10,726 nucleotides of DNA from Acephala macrosclerotiorum. Taxonomy: Eukaryota; Ascomycota; Leotiomycetes; Helotiales; Mollisiaceae. Every line of letters starts with the position of its first letter. Position 1 is the stretch's first letter. The stretch lies in contig MU119987.1 in assembly GCA_014904845.1 (NCBI GenBank), positions 1-10,726 on the forward strand. The letters are read 5' to 3'. Under the pieces are notes generated by a model. The model ran no database searches and was not told where the DNA came from. It worked only from the letters and a program-made list of their open reading frames with translations. Shown one piece after another: positions 1 to 9,762 of this stretch. A program made the translations under genes and the position numbers.

Positions 1-477
1 TTTTTTTTACATTTATTACTTTTAATAATTTTTTTATATATATAATTATTCGAATTTTAATATAATTGAAAAATATATATATTATTTTTATTATCGTTAT
101 TATAATCGTAATCGTTTTAATTTTATAATATTCGCATATTATAATTATTATATTTTCGAGTTCGTATTTTTATACCAATTATCGATTTTAATTGCGTATA
201 AATTTTTTCGTACGTAAAAATAAAACTATAAAAAATTAAATTATATTTTTTTATATTTTTATAAATATTAATAATTTAATTTTTAAAATTATATTTTATT
301 TAATATTTATTTAATAATTCTCGTTAAATTTTTTCAAATTTATTTATTAGAATTTTTTATTATTAATAATCAATTGTTAATAATACTAGCGATTTACTAG
401 TAATATATATTATATAATAATTGCATATTTAAAACTTTAACGTTTAATTAATAATCGATTAATAAATAAATTCGATT
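1..477. other. AT-rich stretch without genes, moderate CpG content
   Basis: No gene or RNA is seen. CpG is scattered but more frequent than in the middle of the window, especially at 90-210. There are rare non-CpG bases, such as CC near 173 and GC near 134 and 195. A short patch at 366-402 keeps several non-CpG G/C bases and contains a small inverted repeat (TACTAG at 384-389, CTAGTA at 397-402, 7-base loop). The patch looks like less-mutated remnant DNA rather than a recognisable signal. Confidence 0.6.
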
Positions 478-500
478 AATAAAAATATTAAAATTTTCGA
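478..500. repeat. Dispersed repeat, copy 1, left piece
   Basis: This 23-base stretch ending in TTTTCGA matches 4785-4808 except for one inserted A. It lies 242 bases before a second shared piece (742-815). The counterpart pieces at 4785-4808 and 5088-5160 occur in the same order with similar spacing (280 bases). That shared order suggests both are parts of one repeat unit of about 340-375 bases whose middle has diverged. Short AT-rich matches can arise by chance, so the shared order and the CpG are the main support. Confidence 0.45.
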
Positions 501-567
501 CTTTTGAACGATTATAAACGATTACGTACGATTTTTATATAATTATATTTAATTAATTAAATCGCTC
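501..567. repeat. CpG-dense degenerate repeat related to 9618-9704
   Basis: Ordered blocks here recur downstream. GAACGATT and ATTACGTA (521-528) match 9619 onward and 9640-9647. ATATAATTRTATTTAATTA (537-555) matches 9657-9675 with one A/G transition. TAATTAAATCG (554-564) matches 9690-9700. Block order is conserved, while spacing differs by one to 16 bases, as expected after small indels. This part of the window has one of its highest CpG densities (six CpG within about 33 bases up to position 530). It is probably one of the least RIP-eroded copies of its family. Confidence 0.4.
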
Positions 568-741
568 AATTTCTAAGTATAATATTTACTTGTATATAAA
601 TTTAATATTTTTTATAGTCAATTTTTACGCGTATAAACTTTATTTAAATCGATCGATTTTACGATTAAATTTTAAATAATATTAATATTTTTAATTTTAA
701 TTTTTATTTATTATTTTAATATTTTTAATAATTAATCGAAT

Positions 742-815
742 AAAATATTAAAATTTTATAGTTTTTAATTTTATAATTTAATATTTCAATACGCGTTTAA
801 TAAATTTGTTTGAAA
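742..815. repeat. Dispersed repeat, copy 1, right piece
   Basis: This piece aligns with 5088-5160 at roughly 75-80% identity. The core AATACGCGTTTAATAAA (788-804) is identical in both copies and contains CGCG, unlikely by chance in 5% G+C DNA. In the last 35 bases the five mismatches are C/T, two A/G and two A/T. It lies in direct orientation about 4.3 kb from its partner. It may belong to a long terminal repeat or to another transposon end; the sequence does not decide which. Confidence 0.6.
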
Positions 816-2236
816 TTTTTATAATAAATTAAATAAATACTATAAATTATAAAATTTAAATATTTAAATATTTAATCGTAAATTAAAATTATTAATATTA
901 AATTAAAATAATTGATAATATTAATAATTAATTAACGAATTAATAATATTATTAGTATTCGTGTTTTTTAATAAAACGATTAATAAAAAATATTTTTTTC
1001 GATATTGAAAAATAATTAAAAATATTTAAAATAAAACTTTTTTAAATTAATTTTAAAAAATTTTAAAAACGTAATTTTTTTTATTCGAATATATATAATT
1101 AATAATTTTTTCGATTTTAAAATAAATTTTTATTATATTAATTATAATATTAAAATTATAATTTTTTTTTATGATTTTATTATAATAAAAAAAATTAATT
1201 CGATTTTTTAATACAATAAAAAATATATTATTATAATATTTTTCTAATAATTCAATTTTATAATAATAATCGTAAAAAACTTAAATTTAATATTAATAAT
1301 ATTATATAAATTTTTATTATATTTTATATTTTTATTAAATAATTTTATTAAATCGATAATTATTTTTAATAAATTAAATTATTATAATCGTTTTAAATTG
1401 AATTTTTTTATTATTATTTAATCGTTAATTGATTAATAATATTAATATTATACTTTGAAATTTAAAAATAAATATTTGAATTATTAAAAATATCGTATTT
1501 TAAAATCGAAATTTAATTAATTTTTTAATCGATTTTTTAATCGATATTTTTAATAATTTTTTATTTTTTTTATTTATAAATTTTTATTAGGAATACAATT
1601 TTATATGTTTCGTTTAATTTTTAATTTAATTTTTTATTTGTTTATTTATTTATAATATTTTTATTTATTTATAAATTTTTATAAATTTTTATAAATTTAT
1701 AAAAAATAATTTTTTATTGATAAATATTTAATAATTATATAATTAAAAATAATCTTATAAAATTTTAATAAAATTTTTCGAATTTAAAATAAAAATTTCA
1801 ATTATTTAATTTTTAAAATTATTTTTAAAATATTTTTATAATATATAGTTTTAATATATTTTTTTTATAATATTCGAAATAATATATAATATATATATTT
1901 TTTTTTATTGAATTAAATTCGTTTCCAAATTATAAAATTCGAAAATTTTTAATAATATTTTTTAAATTTAATACTTTTTTTATAATATTAATTTAAATTT
2001 ATTTTTTTACAATTTTTATTATAAATAATATAAATTTTATAAAATACTTGAAATTTTTTTCATATTATACTTTGAATTATTTATTATTATTCAATTATTA
2101 AATATTATTTAAATTATAATTATTATTATTATTTAATAAAATTAAATATTAATTTCGAATTTTTTTATATTTTTTAATTTTAATAATAATATATATATAT
2201 ATTTTTTTTCGAATTATAATAATTCGAATATTATTA
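816..2236. other. T-rich AT block without genes
   Basis: No gene, RNA or regulatory site could be supported in these 1.4 kb. The + strand favours T over A (for example 37 T and 17 A in 1561-1620), the reverse of the bias at 5500-9300. If the A-rich strand is the former coding strand of a transposon, any element here would have run on the minus strand. A slightly richer patch at 1588-1612 keeps GG and several other non-CpG G/C bases but shows no recognisable motif. Confidence 0.5.
1671..1698. repeat. 10-bp tandem repeat, 2.8 units
   Basis: The decamer ATAAATTTTT occurs at 1671-1680 and 1681-1690, followed by a partial ATAAATTT to 1698. It contains no G or C, so it could be replication slippage in low-complexity DNA. 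Confidence 0.6.
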
Positions 2237-2280
2237 TACGAATATAAAAACGTTATTATAAAAATATAAAAACGTTATTA
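2237..2280. repeat. 22-bp tandem duplication carrying CpG
   Basis: Two adjacent 22-base units (2237-2258 and 2259-2280) share the 18-base sequence AATATAAAAACGTTATTA exactly. They differ only in their first four bases, TACG in the first and TAAA in the second. An ACGCGT site follows at once at 2283-2288. Because the units are otherwise identical, this duplication probably arose after most of the C-to-T erosion. Confidence 0.75.
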
Positions 2281-3486
2281 ATACGCGTTAAAATCAAATA
2301 ATATTTTTTTTATCGAACGAGAAAAATATAATATAATTTATAATAATTTAATAAACGAATATTTTTACGCGTAATTGTAAAATTTATTATAAAATTATAA
2401 TTCGAAATTCAATTATTATTTATTTATATAAAATTAATAAAATCGATATTTGAAATTATTGAAATTTTTAAATAATATAAAAAGTTTTACGAATTCGAAA
2501 TAATATTTTATAAAATATAATCGTAAAATAATACGATTTACACGTATTATAAATCGATTAATTTGTATTTGTAAAAAAAAAATTTATTAAAATAAAATAT
2601 CGTTAATTGCAATTTTAATAACTATAAAAATAAATATAATATTTTCTCGTAATTTTATAAAAATAAATATAAAGTTTTTTTATAATTAAATTTTTATAAA
2701 TATTATATAATTATAAAAATTTGTAATTTTATACGTTTTAAAAAAAGAATTTAATCGAAATAAAATAAATAAAATAAATAATAATTATATTATATTTAAT
2801 TAATTATTAAATATATTATACGTTATAAATAAAACTTTTAATAAAACGAATTAAAAATTAAATTTTTATAATTATTTTAAATTATTTTAAAATTTATATA
2901 AAATCGTTAAATAATAAAAATAAATATAAACGAAATTCGTAAATTAAATATATTATTATTTTTAATAATAATAAATAATTTTATTTTTAAAATAATACAT
3001 TTTATTAAATATAAAAATTTTATTTATTAAATTTATTAAATTATAATTAATTAAATAAATTAAATAATAATTTATATTTTTAAATATTTTAAATAATTAA
3101 ATATTTTAAAATTTATAAATATATAATACGTAATAAATTTAAATTTAATTGAATTAATATTATAATATTTTAAATATTCGATTTAAAATATATAATTAAT
3201 TGATATAAATATATAATTTTTATAAAATTTTATTTTTTAATTATTATATTTATATTTTTTTAAATTAATAATTATAAAATTTAAATTTATAAAAATAATA
3301 TTATAAAAATTTAAATTTTTATTTTATTTTAATTATTAATTAATTGAAAATTTTTTAATAAAAAATAATTAAATTAAATAAATAAAATAAATATATTATA
3401 TTATAAATTTCAAATATTAAAAATAAATTATTTAAAAATTAAAAATTAATTTAAAATTATTTTCATTTTTAAAATTTTTTTTTTTT
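2281..3486. other. Strongly eroded AT stretch without genes
   Basis: No gene or RNA is visible. CpG thins out from left to right. From about 2999 there are long runs with no G or C at all, including 2999-3128 and 3203-3345 (143 bases). ACGCGT remains at 2283-2288 and 2367-2372. A run of 12 T at 3475-3486 precedes the tandem repeat at 3487; in this context it is not evidence for a terminator. Confidence 0.6.
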
Positions 3487-3535
3487 ATTATTTATATTAT
3501 TATTTTTATTATTTATATTATTATTTTTATTATTA
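3487..3535. repeat. 21-bp tandem repeat, 2.3 units, pure A+T
   Basis: The unit starting ATTATTTATATTATTATTTTT occupies 3487-3507 and is repeated without change at 3508-3528. A third partial unit (ATTATTA) ends at 3535. Exact identity of the two full units implies recent slippage or duplication within already AT-only DNA. Confidence 0.8.
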
Positions 3536-4698
3536 AATTTTTTTTTTTAATAATAATAATAAATTAAAACGTTAAATAAAAAATTTAATTTAATAATTTT
3601 TATTATTTTTTAAAAATTTATATATTATAATTAATATATTTTATAATTTTTTTTTTATTATTTTAAAATTTATTAATTAAAATAATATAAATTTTTTATT
3701 TATAATAAAAAGTTTATTAATATTATAAAATAATTATAATATAAAAAATTTTTTTTTTTCAAATATAAAATTTTAATTAATTTTTAATAAATATTATATT
3801 TATAATTCAATAAATAAAATTATTTATCATTTTTTTTAACGATTTAATTTATTTATTAAAAATATAAAATATAATATTATATTAATTTATTATTCTTTAT
3901 AAATTATTTTATAATTAATTATAATTTTTTTTTATTAATAATAATATCGATTTAAATTTTTTATTATAATTTTAAATTAATTTATTAAAATTATTTAAAC
4001 GTATTTTTATTTATTTTAAATTGATTATTATAAATATATTAAAAACAAATTCTAAAATAAAATTTATTTAATTTTTTAATTTATAAATTTATATAAATAA
4101 TAACGATTTTTAATTAAATATAATAAATATTATAAATTATATTTTTTTTTTAAAAAATAATTAATTTTTATATTATTCGAAATATATTTAATTTATAATT
4201 AATTTGAATTTTTATTTATATTTTATATATAAATAAACAAATTAATATTTAAAATAAAATAAAATTTTTTTTTCGAATATTTTATTATTATTTAATAATA
4301 AAAATAAAAAATTACAAATAAATATAACAATTTTTACTTTATTAAAAAAAATTAATATAAATAAATATATAATAAAAAAAGTTTATTTTATTATAATAAA
4401 AACAAATACAAAAAATAAATTAATTATAAACGATTAAATTTAAATAAATTTATTATAAACGTATATATTTTATATAAAATTGAAATATTTAAAAATTTTA
4501 AATATAGAAATAATAATTTATAAAAACTTTATAATAATAATTTTAAAAATTAAAAAAAAACAATATATTTTAAAATAATTTATATATTAATAAATTTTAA
4601 TTTAATAATAATAAATTTAATTGTTTAAAATATAATTAAATCGATTAAAGAATTATTATTAAAATTATTAAATTAATTTAAATAAAACGATAAATTTC
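3536..4698. other. Most G+C-poor stretch, no genes
   Basis: Nothing coding or structured can be supported. G and C are very sparse; for example 3572-3711 has none. Those that survive are mostly isolated CpG pairs or single G or C bases in TTGA and TACA-like contexts. Short A+T microsatellites occur throughout. Confidence 0.6.
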
Positions 4699-4745
4699 AC
4701 GTTTAAAACGTTTAAAATTTATTTAAAAAATTTAAAACGTTTAAA
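4699..4745. repeat. 47-bp repeat, copy A (partner 5254-5300)
   Basis: The ungapped alignment with 5254-5300 has 40 of 47 identical bases. The seven differences are five C/T or G/A transitions, one T/A and one C/A. Copy A keeps CpG at three places (ACGTTTAAAACG at the start, ACGTTT near the end); at two of these copy B has TA or AA instead. The transition-dominated differences are what independent RIP of two copies of one sequence gives. The internal motif AAACGTTTAAA is itself repeated, so some of the match reflects simple structure. Confidence 0.55.
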
Positions 4746-4784
4746 TTAATTAAAATATATAAATTTAAAATATTAATTTTTTTG

Positions 4785-4808
4785 AATAAAAAATATTAAA
4801 ATTTTCGA
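4785..4808. repeat. Dispersed repeat, copy 2, left piece
   Basis: This is the counterpart of 478-500, identical except for one extra A, and it ends in the CpG-containing TTTTCGA. It lies 280 bases before 5088-5160, the counterpart of 742-815. The pair therefore preserves the order seen in the first kilobase of the window. Confidence 0.45.
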
Positions 4809-4855
4809 TTATATACGTATATTTTTAATTTATTTTTAATTATAAATTATTAAAT

Positions 4856-4877
4856 ATTTTATTTTATTTTATTTTAT
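4856..4877. repeat. ATTTT pentanucleotide microsatellite
   Basis: Four consecutive ATTTT units (4856-4875) are followed by ATT. It contains only A and T and lies inside the diverged middle of the proposed repeat copy 2. Confidence 0.7.
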
Positions 4878-5087
4878 TCGATTATATATGTAAAATATTA
4901 TATATTAATAATTTTATTAAATTTAAACTTTTAAAAATAATACGATTTAAAATATTTTTAAATTAATAAATAAATATTTTATAAAATAAAACGTATATTA
5001 AAAAATTTTAAAATTAAAAATATTTAAAAAAAAATTTAAAATTTTAATTCAATTAATATTTAAAATTATATTAATATATTTTAATGA

Positions 5088-5160
5088 AAAATATTAAAAA
5101 ATTTATATTCGAATTTTATAACGATATATTTTAATACGCGTTTAATAAAATTAATTAAAA
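5088..5160. repeat. Dispersed repeat, copy 2, right piece
   Basis: This piece aligns with 742-815, including the identical 17-base core AATACGCGTTTAATAAA at 5133-5149. At 5132 this copy has T where copy 1 has C, and at two later positions it has A where copy 1 has G; all three fit RIP acting more heavily on this copy. It lies just upstream of the A-rich block at 5500-9300. That would suit a 5' long terminal repeat, but no terminal TG/CA ends, primer binding site or target duplication can be recognised after this much mutation. Confidence 0.6.
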
Positions 5161-5253
5161 AATTCAAAATAAAATTTTATAATATAAAATTTTAAATAAT
5201 TTAAATTTAAATTTATTAAATATTTTAATTTTAATATATTTTAAAAATTTAAA

Positions 5254-5300
5254 ACGATTAAAATATTTAAAATTCATTTAAAAAATTCAAAAAATTTAAA
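5254..5300. repeat. 47-bp repeat, copy B (partner 4699-4745)
   Basis: This is the direct repeat partner of 4699-4745, 555 bases downstream, with 40 of 47 positions identical and five of the seven differences transitions. Copy B keeps non-CpG C in TTCATTT and TTCAAAA where copy A has T. Copy A keeps CpG where this copy has TA or AA. Each copy has thus lost different cytosines. Confidence 0.55.
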
Positions 5301-5880
5301 AAAAATAAATTATAATTTAATTAATTTAATTAAATAATTTTAATTTAATTACAATTTAATAAATTTAATAAATAATATTTTAAATTAAAATTAAATTAAA
5401 TAAAAAATAATATATTAATTCGATTATTAATAAATTTTCAATTAAATTAAAATTTTTATTTAATAATAATAATAATATATAATTTAATTAAATATAAAAA
5501 TATAATATATATATTTTTGAAATCGTTATTTTAAAATTTTTATCGAAATAAAAAATAAATATAATATTACGATTTATTATAAAATAAATCGATTTAAAAT
5601 AATAATATTTAAAAAATAAATATTTATTTAAAAAAAATAATAAAAAAATAATATTACGAATAAATCTTTAAATAAATATAATATTATTTATAATAAAAAT
5701 TTTATTTTTTATTTTTTAATATATAATAAAACGATTATAAATTTTAAAAAAATAATTATTTATAATAAAAAGTTTACAACGAATATTAATCGTATAATAT
5801 AAAAAAATTTTTTAAAAAAAAACAAATTATTAAAAAATTAAATAATTTAAAAAAATTTATTTTAATGATAATAATAAATA
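5301..5880. other. AT-rich stretch without genes
   Basis: No gene or site can be supported. The + strand becomes increasingly A-rich from about 5560. If an element body lies downstream, this would be its 5' untranslated or early gag region. No start codon context or primer binding site is identifiable. Confidence 0.45.
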
Positions 5881-6540
5881 TAAAAAAATAATTTATAATT
5901 TTTTCGACGAAAAATTAAAATTATTTTAAATTTATAATAATAATATAAATATTATATTAAATATATATAAAAAAACGCTTTTAATTAAAATTATTAAATA
6001 TATAAAAATTAAATTTAAAATATTATATATTTTAATAATATATTAAAAATTTTTTTTTTATGAAATATTATTAAAAAGAATTTTTTTGAAAATTAATTAA
6101 AATTTTCGAATTATTATTTAATAAATTATAATAAATTTAAAAAAGCAATTAAAAAATTATAAAAATAATAATATAAAAAATTATATTTTATAAATTTATA
6201 ATAATATTAAAAAACGTTTAATATTAATTATAATATATTATTTAATTTATTAAAAAAAAAACGAAATACAAAATAATCAAATTTTAATATTTATTTTATT
6301 AATTATAAATATAATAAATATAAAATAAATAAAAATCGTAATTATAAATATAATTATAATTACAAAAAAATAAATATAAAAAATATAATTAAATAATTGT
6401 TCGAAAAAAATAAATATTATATTTATAAAAAAAGAAATTATTCGTTTATTAAATTTTTTTTAAACGAAAAATAATAAATATATAAAAAATCGATTTATAA
6501 ATAAAATTCAATATTTTAAATAATAAAAAAAAATTTAATT
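5881..6540 (+). mobile_element. Possible RIP-destroyed Copia-type gag fragment
   Basis: This is a tentative reading. Read in the frame starting at 5881, the stretch is broken by many TAA codons and one TGA at 6061, the products expected from CAA, CAG, TGG or CGA under C-to-T and G-to-A change. At 6415-6456 the frame gives Y-x2-Y-x-K-x-N-Y-x-F-I-K-F. If TGT became TAT, GGT became AAT, TCT became TTT and ACT became ATT, this corresponds to C-x2-C-x-K-x-G-C-x-S-T-K, the zinc-knuckle pattern of fungal Copia gag proteins. The expected final His would read TAT but the sequence has TTT. An Asn/Tyr/Lys/Arg-rich run at about 6301-6390 would suit a mutated Gly/Arg-rich linker. Codons for Y, N, K, I and F are the commonest in any AT-rich DNA and another frame is about as open, so chance is a serious alternative. 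Confidence 0.2.
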
Positions 6541-9500
6541 TAAAATAAATAATATAAAAATTGAAAATATAATTAAAATTTTTATTTTTATTAAAAACGT
6601 TATTTTTTATATTGTATTTTATAATATATTATTTTCATTATTTTTATTATTTTTGAAAAATATAAATAAATTTAAAATTTAATTTAATAATATAAAAAAC
6701 GATATAAAAAAAACTTTATAATAATATAATTATATTAATCGTATATAAATAAAAATATTTATAGATTTTATTAATAAAATCAATTTTTTTTTATTTAATA
6801 TTATTTAATAAATATAAATTTATAATACGTATATAAAAAATTTATATATTTATTAATACAATAATTTATATATATTTTTAATAAAATTAAATATAAAATT
6901 ATTAAAACGATTTAAATTTTTTTAATAAATAATTATAAGTTTAATTATTTAATAATCGTTAATATTATTTATTTAAATAATAATACGATTTTATAATTTA
7001 TAAATTTTATTATAAAAATATTTATACGAATAATATAAAATATAATTAAAAAATATTAAATTAATACGTATTTAAAATTATTAAAATTTTTATTTTATAA
7101 TATTAAAAAAAAATTTATATTCGTAAAATTTAAATAATAAATAAAAATTATAATAATAAAAATAATAAAAACTTCGATTAAAACGTAAAATTTAATTAAA
7201 AAAATATTAAAATATATTATGAAAAAATAAATATAATAAATAATAATAAAAAAAATAAACGAATTTTATTATATATAAATTAAATAATAAATTAATAATA
7301 ATTTTTTTTAATATTTTAATAATTTTAATATTCGAATTTTTAAAAAATATAAAAAATAAAAAAGATTTATATAAATTATTAATAATTATAAATAGAAAAT
7401 ATATTATATAATTATTTTATAAATTAATTATAATTAAATTTTATTTTTAAAAATTATAAATTAAAATAATAATAATAATAATAAAAAATTTAATTAATAT
7501 TAATATAATTTAAATAACGAATAAAAAAAAACGAATAAATAATTTATAATTAAATTATCGAAAAAAAATTTATTATATTTATTTTTTTTTTAAAATTTTA
7601 TAATAAAAAAAATTTATTTATTAAAATCGCTTTTAAATTTATATAATACGATTTAATTATATATAAAAATATTTCGATTTTTAAATTTAAATTAATATGC
7701 GAAATTAAAAATAAAATAATAAATAAATTATATAAAAAAATAAAAATTATAATTTAAATTTTTAATAATAAAATAAAAAAATTTATTTTGATAAAATTTA
7801 TTATTATTTAATAAATAAATTAAAAAAAATTAAAAATAATTTAATATTTAATAATAAAATTATATAATTATTAAAAAAAAAATTCGATTTAAATAAAAAA
7901 TTAAAATAAAAAAAAATCGAATTTATCGATTTAAAAATTAAAAATTATTTTAATTAATATTAAAAATAATAAATTTATAAAACGTATATTATATTTATTT
8001 AATAAAATTAAAAACGATAAACGAAAAACGATTTATAATTGATATTATAATTTTAAAATAATTATATAAACGTAAAAAATTATAAAAAATATAATAAATA
8101 TATAAAAATAATAATTTAATAAACGTTATAACGAAATTTAATTTAAATAAAATTTTATAAACGTTTTTTAATACGAATAATTTTACGATTAAAAAAAAAA
8201 AATATATTTATTTTTTTAAATCGAATAAATTAATTTTTAAATTAATTAAAATATTATATTATAAAAATTCGATTATATTTAAAACGTATTAAATTATTAA
8301 TATTTTTAATAATTATACGATGTAATTAATATTACGAATAAAAATTTATTAATTATATAAAATACGATTTTTTAAAATATAATATAAATATTTTACGAAA
8401 TTCGAATATAATTTTTTAAATATATTTTCAAAAGAAAAAATTTATCGATTAATAAATAATATTTTATATCATTCGAAATTTTTAATTTATTATTTTTATT
8501 AATATTAAATAAAAAAAAAATTATAATAAAAATACTATCGAATTAAATATACGATTAAAATATTCATTAATAATATTAATATTTAATTAATTATAAGATT
8601 ATAATAAATAGTATTTTTATAAATTAATTTAAATTTTTTTAAAAATATATTATTTCGTTAAATATTTTTTCGAATATATTATTCGAATAATTTATTAAAT
8701 TTGAAATAATAATATATTTTAATAAAAAAAAAATTTTAAAAAATAAAAATTTATTATAATTCGTTTATTAATATAAATTTTAACGAATAAAAAAATATAA
8801 AAAAAAAATCGATATTTTAATAAATTATATAAAACGTTTAATTTAATATAATATATTTTATATTATTTTAATAAAATTATAATAAAATTTTCAAAATCGA
8901 AAAAAAAATTTTTATTAATAATATTTTCGATTTTAAAATTGAAATTAAAAAAAAAAAATAATAATATAAATTGAAATTTAAAATAAATATTAAAAAAAAT
9001 TTAATAAAAAAATAAATATAAATATTTATAAATAATAATTTCGAATATAAATTTTATATAAATATAAAAACGCGATAATATTAAATTATACGTTCAAAAT
9101 AAAAATATATTTTTTAAAAAAAATTTAAAAAAATTTTTTATTCAAAAATTAATAATAATAAAATTTCGTTTATAAATTTAATTTAAATTAAAATATTTAA
9201 AATAATTAAAACGATATTTAAAATTAAAAAATAATTTTATGAAATAATATATATATAATTAAAAAACTAATATAAATATAATAAAATTCAAATGTTTTTT
9301 TTTTGAAATTTTTATAAAATTAAACGATTTTATAATATTTTATAATTTAACGATTATTAATAAATAATACAATTAATAATAATAATAATATTAAATTTAA
9401 TCGAATTATTTAAATATAATAATTTAATTAATTTATTAAAAAATTTAATAATTTTATAATTTCGAATTAATATATAATCGATTTAATAAAGAATATTTAA

Positions 9501-9600
9501 ATTTCAATTTATATATAATTATATTAAATTTATAATTATAATATATTAATTAAATTAAATTATATAAAATTAATAAATAAATTGAAATTTTATTAAATAT
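6541..9600. other. A-rich block, possible ruined transposon body
   Basis: No intact gene is present. The + strand has much more A than T over most of this stretch and just before it (41 A and 17 T in 6121-6180). That suits an eroded A-rich plus strand such as a retrotransposon coding strand. CpG is fairly even, with dense spots at about 8005-8030 and 8380-8405. I looked for protease, integrase, reverse transcriptase (LYG, YVDD, DLG) and RNase H motifs in C-to-T-aware fashion. I found only partial, unconvincing resemblances, near 8239-8290 and 8398-8440. The longest stop-free run I noticed is about 39 codons, around 8380-8497. Confidence 0.35.
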
Positions 9601-9617
9601 TATTAACTTTTAAATTT

Positions 9618-9762
9618 CGAACGATTTTATTAATTTATTATTACGTAAATTAATAATATATAATTGTATTTAATTAAAATAATTTATATTAATTAAATCG
9701 ATCGTAATATTTTAATATAAAAAATAAAAAATTTAAAAAAAAAATTTTAATATAAAATTTTA
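9618..9762. repeat. Degenerate repeat, copy A (partners 10533-10604 and 501-567)
   Basis: Two relationships overlap here. Bases 9690-9762 align with 10533-10604 at about 63 of 73 columns, with six transitions, three transversions and one gap. A 21-base stretch at 9714-9734 is identical in both. Bases 9618-9704 share an ordered series of blocks with 501-567. Copy A has ATCGATCG at 9697-9704 where the downstream copy has ATTAATTG: three CpG-disrupting transitions in eight bases, a clear sign of C-to-T and G-to-A change in that copy. Confidence 0.6.

Noticed and set aside
3475..3486. Runs of T or A as terminators, and TATA-like strings as promoters
   Set aside because: Such strings are expected everywhere at 95% A+T and are not paired with stems, genes or spacing that would support a function.
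6739..6800. I-D-F-I-N-K reading as a mutated aspartic protease D-S/T-G motif
   Set aside because: The residues after Asp do not match the D-[ST]-G order under RIP-type changes, and the frame differs from that of the gag-like stretch.
7463..7483. AAT trinucleotide runs as a meaningful microsatellite locus
   Set aside because: Short AAT/ATT runs recur throughout the window (for example near 5470 and 9378) as expected from composition alone.
8239..8290. Possible reverse transcriptase LYG motif (K-L-x-K-x-L-Y followed by K-N-S) in the same frame as the gag-like stretch
   Set aside because: One Gly codon is missing, the following residues do not fit Pro-x-x-Trp, no YVDD relic is found at the expected distance, and the codons used are the commonest in AT-rich DNA.
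8398..8440. K-F-E-Y-N-F-L-N reading, resembling the KFE-x-K-D-L-G segment after the Copia YVDD motif
   Set aside because: The Asp position is Phe, which no C-to-T or G-to-A change explains, and the distance from the LYG-like site is about 20 codons too short.
9071..9180. Possible C-terminal Copia RNase H tail (K-x-L...F-I-Q-K-L) in a second frame
   Set aside because: Spacing is several residues short, the frame differs, and low-complexity Lys/Phe/Leu strings give such matches easily.
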